A stretch of DNA of 64,000 nt from Anoplopoma fimbria (lineage: Eukaryota > Chordata > Actinopteri > Perciformes > Anoplopomatidae), in NCBI RefSeq assembly GCF_027596085.1, contig NC_072459.1:20418555-20482554 (forward strand). The letters are read 5' to 3'. This document shows positions 58,691 through 64,000 of this stretch, piece after piece. The notes beneath the pieces were generated by a model. The model did not search any database and had not been told where the DNA came from. It saw only the letters and a list, made by a program, of their open reading frames with translations. Each line of letters begins with the position of its first letter. Position 1 is the first letter of the stretch. The position numbers were made by a program, and so were the translations under genes.

Positions 58691-58703
58691 CACACACACA
58701 CAC

Positions 58704-58771
<68 letters not shown>
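58691..58771. repeat. (CA)n microsatellite
   Basis: About 80 bp of CA with one CG interruption. It generates the apparent C/V-rich open frames here. Confidence 0.95.
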
Positions 58772-58773
<2 letters not shown>

Positions 58774-58881
58774 CAGGCAGGCCTGTTAGAGCTGCGGGAG
58801 AACAATATCGTAGACACTGAAAATAAACGACAACAGTTGTTTGTGAAGACAGTGAGGAGAGAGGAGGCTGGAGCAGCCAAT

Positions 58882-58909
58882 ATGTCTGCCGCTGCATGTG
58901 AATGTGCCA
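58882..58909 (+). other. Candidate first coding exon (weak)
   Basis: ATG with A at -3, encoding MSAAACECA, followed by a strong donor A|GTAAGTG. The preceding 60 bp are purine-rich and could be 5' UTR. No downstream exon was recognised. Confidence 0.2.
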
Positions 58910-60390
58910 GTAAGTGTTGGTGTGTGCTTGCTGGGGGAAGGTAGTCGGTGTGAAACTTTACGTCATGGGAATATACTTAACAGCCCAGCTTTGTTTGCTA
59001 CTGCTGAGAGATAATAAATCCATTCACTCTTTTGTTCGTCTATTTTTATTTAGTTATTCCTTTTTTTACATCACTGAAGTATGCGGGCTTAGTGAGACAC
59101 TCAAAGATGACCAAATGACCACAAATTAAGTGAAGGTCAGAGTTCTGGGGCCTGTTCTAGAAAAAAACGGTTTAATGAATTTGAGTCTGTGTTGAGTAAA
59201 GTTTTTCCATTCCTGAAGCTTTAGGTGACTTTTAACGAACCCTTGGTGCAGTTTATTCTGCTACTAAAGCTCCCTGACTTCCTCGTTCCTCCATCTTCCC
59301 GCCTGTGAAATTGATCGAGGTACGGCACGATGAGGATGTTCCGTTCACTTAAATGCGTCTCGGAGGAGACGCAGAGCAAAGTGTTCTCCCAGAAAGAAAG
59401 GAAACGAATAAATTAACTAAGCAAAATGAGAAATATTACATGATTTGTAACACTGTAGATTAAATACCTGTGTTGGCAACACCAATGGCAGCTCTGACTT
59501 TAGTTGTGTTATTCAAAATTAAAAATATAAACTGATTACCAGCCCAGTTGCACTCCGAGGAGCGTCAAATACCGACGTTTTGTCACGGCCCTTGGCATCT
59601 GATTTTGAGACACACTGTATGAAACACACGGAAATTTCCATTAACTACACTGTAAACACATCCCAATATCAGACGCTTAGAGCAGTTGCTCTGGAAGTCA
59701 GGTCAGGTCAGAGTGACAAGGTCCGCCTAGGGAGGTGGTTGGGCTGGGTGGGTGGTTCAAACAAACACATGAGGAGACCGCTGTTTCTGCCCAGTGTGAA
59801 ACCAAAAGTCCATGTTGACTTATTTTAAGTAGTATGTCCCTAAAGAACTTAACTTCACGTATGTAACAAAATAAACTTATTTTAACCCAAACCAATGATC
59901 TTTTACCAAACCTAACCAAGTAGTTTTGTTGCACACAACTGATTGTCTTTAAAATACTACATACAGTAAGATTCTGGGTTTTCTAACCATGCCAGCAAAT
60001 TATCCTTATCTACTAGACGGATTGTCGTGGAGAGGTCAGTTATTTTTAACTCAGTTATCTATTATATTTTAAATTGAGCGTGTTTTAATTGTTCCTTCGT
60101 CAGCTAATGCGTCATACTGTCCCAAGACAAATACAATATCAATATATATCTGGGAAGACGCAGCTAGCAGAAACAGCTGATCATTCATGTGAGTAAAATG
60201 TTGGCTACATCAGAAGTTAATTAGCAAAGGTGTTCTTATTATCCATTTAGTCTCAACTAAACTCTTTTTCAACAAAAAACACCTCAAGCCAGCGTGAAAG
60301 TTTTTCGCAATTAGGGAAAGTTTTATCAAATTTTGTCGTTTCCAGCTTTTCTAATGAGATGCTTCAAAATGCGCATAAAGATATATTAAA
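58910..60390. other. No gene seen
   Basis: Open frames at 58,914-59,129, 59,580-59,828 and 59,698-59,934 match nothing I know. No repeat family recognised. Confidence 0.4.
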
Positions 60391-60394
60391 AGAT

Positions 60395-60490
60395 GTCCAA
60401 TGTGAGCATGTAAGCTTGCTTGTGTTAGGATTTAGCTCAAACATCTGTGCCTAAATATAGCCTCACAGCTTCTAGCATACCTTCTGACTA
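60395..60490. repeat. Interspersed repeat family R2, copy 3 (short)
   Basis: Contains GGATTTAGCTCAAACATCTG and AGCCTCACAGCTTCTAGCAT. Confidence 0.45.
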
Positions 60491-60639
60491 CTCCTGCAAA
60501 TCCACACTGAAAATGTTTAGCGTCATTTTGAAAACCTTTCACTCAAACATCTAAAAGGAACAGATATACGCTTTCATTCTACTAATTGTATGAACTGACC
60601 AACGCTTTGCTCTGCAATTCTATTTTTTGTTGCATTTAT

Positions 60640-60900
60640 TGAAGTGTAATCATCAAAGACAAATGTTGAAGCGCAAATATACCCTGCTGTATAGAGAACT
60701 GAAGGGATGACATATTGCAGGGAACTGCGGGATGACGAACCCATTGGGTTCCCTCGACAAAAACTCAATGGGTTTTAGCAAGATAATCTCAAATGAACAA
60801 CATTTAAATGTTTAGTGTCAACGCAATCGGCAGAAGTTAAAAGCTAACGTAAGGGTATAAAGTACAAACTACAGCACGGTCGCATGAGTCTTGTTCAAGA
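60640..60900. repeat. Interspersed repeat family R1, copy 5
   Basis: Contains GAACTGAAGGGATGACATAT, AACGCAATCGGCAGAAGTTA, AAAGCTAACGTAAGGG and CTACAGCACGGTCGCATGAG, matching 34,595-34,870 and the second half of copy 1. Confidence 0.55.
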
Positions 60901-61866
60901 CACGTAAAGGCTTCAAAATTCAGAAAAGGAGTGTTTACTGAAGTATTAAATGTCCTAGAACAGAAAGTTAAAATATATCAATCTTGTGGTAACCACAGAC
61001 CTTGTTTCAGGCATCTAACCAAAAATCCACTCATTGACTTTGAGATGATGGAATCGGAAGTGCTGACTCATTTCCTGGTTTTAGAGTTATGTCTTTTGAA
61101 CTTATCAACCACGTCTACACTAACTGATCGAGGCTCCCGGCCTGTATGAGAGTTAGCCTGTTTCACTTCAGGCAGATTCCCTGAACTCCCTACGGAGATT
61201 TCTTATCTGAAATGAAACTGACTGCTGCCAGTCAGCCATGCTGTCCACTCAGCTGCCCCAGACTGGCAGAGACATTTGTGGAAGACGGAGTCAGTGTGGA
61301 TAGGATGACTGAACACTCACGCGCCGCTCATGTCACGCTCAAGCTTCCAGTGGGGATTACCAGTTAGTCTCGTTTATGGATATTTGCACAGAGATAATTA
61401 CTGTAATATTCAAAGCACCTCGTAAAATGGAGACTCTGCCTTTTATTTATCCGTTGCCATGATGAATCATAGCTTTGTCGATGACGCCACTTTTTTCAGT
61501 CCCCAAGCACGCACTTCACAGTCAGAGTTTATTGAACCAACTCTGATCAGCCGCACTGCAGCCAAAATCGTAGGGTGAGGTTTCTCATGTCGGGGTTAGT
61601 CAGACCTCGGAGTTCAGAGATAGGTCACCATATATTAAACCCAATTTCTGGAACAGGCCCCTGCTCCAGTCTCACTTGGTAGGAAAATATGCCATAAAAA
61701 CACAAATGTTTATTTATTAGCATTAGGTTAGAGTATGTTTAGAACCTTACCAGTGGCACACATATACAGAGCTGCAGGTAGCAGCATCAGCACGCTAAAC
61801 AAAGACTGCACTCTCAGATCTGATCTCAACTCTACAGTGTAGTTCTGGTCTGCTTACCAATCATGG

Positions 61867-61867
<1 letters not shown>
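60901..61867. other. No gene seen
   Basis: A 72-codon plus-strand open frame at 60,931-61,149 has no known similarity. No repeat family recognised. Confidence 0.4.

Positions 61868-61950
<83 letters not shown>
61868..61950. repeat. (GT)n microsatellite
   Basis: 83 bp of uninterrupted GT. Confidence 0.95.
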
Positions 61951-61951
<1 letters not shown>

Positions 61952-62799
61952 CCATCTGGGTGGTCAGCCAATACATTAAGCAGTGCATAATGTAAACAGC
62001 AACCAGCTAATGAGGCACGGTGGCCGCGAAGCTGATGTTTATTTGTATAGTGTTACATGAAAACATCAGCTGCAGAGACATTATGAGTTCGTGGATTTTT
62101 TTGGGGTTTGTACATTACAAACCCTCCTCTTTAACGGACTAATTTTGAAATTTTGTTTCGGGGCAAAGGGTTGTGGATTTGAATCCCTGAAAAAAGAATT
62201 CCAAAAACTGAAGAAAAGAAATATCCTCCCATAATTGAACACTGTAAATAACCTAATTTTGTAAAACAAGAATGAGAAGGACGGATCCACAGCATCTGAA
62301 GGTTTGTATCTCCTTGAAGCTATCTGCCTTAGATAATGTACCACGTGATGAAAATTGATAATACATTTACAAAATAGCTGTTGTAGAACTTTATGTTAAG
62401 AACTAGAGTTGTAAACTTAAGTCCAATTAGACTGAAAAATTGTCATAATTTTGAATTATTTAATTATGGCAAAAAAAACAAGAACCTTGAGTCCAAGTTG
62501 ACTGAGATATTGACAAGAATGAGAAGGACGGACAGACGGAAAACCCGAAAACATAAAAATCTGATAATAGAATGTTATTTGCATTCATTTTTTATCTTTG
62601 ATTTTTCCAATTTATTCGGTCAAAGTTTTTAAATAAAAAGTGTGAAAATAGTATGTCATGCAGCCTGTTGATGGGTAGTATCATCTTAAATGTCATTCAA
62701 CTTAAAAAAAAACTAATTTTGCAGTAAAATATGTTTTACAACCATCCATTTCAAAAACTGTGTTTATGAATAAACATGGTTGTGCTAATCTGTTTCAAG
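61951..62799. other. No gene; internal near-repeat
   Basis: The phrase AAGAATGAGAAGGACGGA appears at 62,268-62,285 and again at 62,515-62,532, suggesting a diverged duplication of about 250 bp. Coding similarity none. Confidence 0.4.
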
Positions 62800-63480
62800 C
62801 CTTTTGGGGGGATTTGTTCCTCTAATGGTTATGAAATATCTCAATAACTAATTTCATTGCCATGAAATTTTGCAAAGACCTACAAGTTTCCCAGATGTTG
62901 TACCCTGATGATCCCAAACTTTCCCACCACACCACCACTTGTTTTTTTGTGGTTCAAAGTGAAATATCTATGGCATGGATTGTCATGAAATGAAAGACAT
63001 TCAAGGTCCCTAGAGGATAAATTGTAATGGCTTTGTGTTTCTTAACTTTCTCCCCACTATCAGTTTGACATTTCTGTTTGTCATTAAGATATCCTAACAA
63101 CTGTAGAGTTGAAAAGTGGGTGCAGTTATTTTGGGCGTCCCTGGATCCAGAAGAGCATGTAACAAATATGTTTTCCAAAGACAATGAAAGGTGACTCACA
63201 TGTGGAGCACTTCTACATAATCCTGGATCAGTAGAAACTCTCCTAGTTTAATCATCAGACAAAAGATCAACAAGTGGGTTAAAAAATACCTGGTGCTTTG
63301 ATTGAAAAGTTAATTCAACCCGCTTTTGCTCACTTGTAATAGGGGACGAGGCTCATGTATACTGTAGTATGTTGACTCAAAAGGATGAATTGTAACAACT
63401 TTAATCTAATTACCTTTCTACTAGCGCCATCATCTGTTCAAAATGTAACCAATGTTAGTATTTTTAACACACTTAACAGG
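62800..63480. repeat. Interspersed repeat family R2, copy 4
   Basis: Contains CATTGCCATGAAATTTTGCA, TATGGCATGGATTGTCATGA, GGATAAATTGTAATGGC and, further on, AGGATGAATTGTAACAACTT and CTAGCGCCATCATCTGTTCA. A non-matching part lies between, so this may be two nested or broken copies. Confidence 0.55.
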
Positions 63481-64000
63481 GCATCACCATAAGGCCGACT
63501 GCCATGACCAAATTGATTGATTTTTTTGTGTCGATAGACAGTTTACTGGATCAATTCTACAGAGACTTGTCACCAGAAATTCATCGCCCCCAAATCCTTT
63601 GTTTTTCTATGGTATAGTGCGAATGCTGTGCTTTCCTCTTGTCACGTTTTTCCTGCAGTCTTGAGATGCGAATATAAAATAGAATATTCTCAACTTTAAG
63701 CTCGTAGCACTGCTCGCCAATGTCCCATTTGCCCCAGGGACCTTATCGAGTCACGCGAAAAGGCAGGCTGTAATACTTCTGCCACTGCCTGGTGGAGGTT
63801 GTAAGAACAGACAACAGCAGAAGATAGTGTTTTTTAATTACAATTAACTATATCATTTTTTACCTCCTCATCCAACAGCAGAGCAACAGCAAGAGCTCGA
63901 TGTCAGCTTGAATTTTTTTATTCCCCGCTAATCACATTTGATCGCATGGTTCCGCACGCATCCCCGCTGTTTTGCCCGACGCACATAACCAAGGGGCATT
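63481..64000. other. No gene seen
   Basis: No recognised repeat, splice pattern or coding similarity up to the window edge. Confidence 0.4.

Overview
This window is animal nuclear DNA, most likely from a ray-finned fish (probably a percomorph). The base composition is AT-rich, with long introns, GT-AG exon boundaries, long CA/GT microsatellites, and many interspersed repeats of types I know from teleost genomes. There is no sign of bacterial gene organisation, CRISPR, or an operon. Species cannot be fixed from the sequence.

The left 25 kb is dominated by two minus-strand tandem paralogs of a beta-1,4-N-acetylgalactosaminyltransferase (GM2/GD2 synthase, B4GALNT1-like), a Golgi type II membrane glycosyltransferase of ganglioside synthesis. 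Copy B (24,027 down to 17,185) is complete: eleven coding exons add up to 1,437 nt, in frame from a signal-anchor start to a stop, about 478 codons. One splice donor must be GC rather than GT, and it abuts a 135-bp GT/CA microsatellite. Copy A (7,910 down to beyond position 1) shows seven coding exons and runs off the left edge. Its exon 2 is one base shorter than that of copy B, which breaks the frame after the membrane anchor. Intron stretches next to the exons are also alike, so the duplication is fairly recent.

Between the copies (9.9-16.7 kb) lies a block of dead mobile elements: a LINE with reverse-transcriptase remnants, a decayed endogenous retrovirus (pol with integrase, perhaps env), and two minus-strand LINE 3' fragments. 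A pair of roughly 115-bp inverted repeats flanks the retroviral remnant.

From 24.8 to 29 kb there are antiparallel LINE scraps, a decayed N-acetylglutamate synthase (NAGS) fragment lacking its acetyltransferase domain, and a truncated fish-type NLR fragment, all minus or mixed strand.

From 29 to 64 kb I found no convincing gene. The stretch holds microsatellites, several interspersed repeat families with multiple local copies, LINE tails, a near-identical 235-bp direct repeat pair, and a long AT-rich hairpin. Two short exon-like signals (31.67 kb and 58.88 kb) are recorded only as leads. I see no convincing new biological system; the most informative observations concern the tandem glycosyltransferase copies and the broken genes around them.
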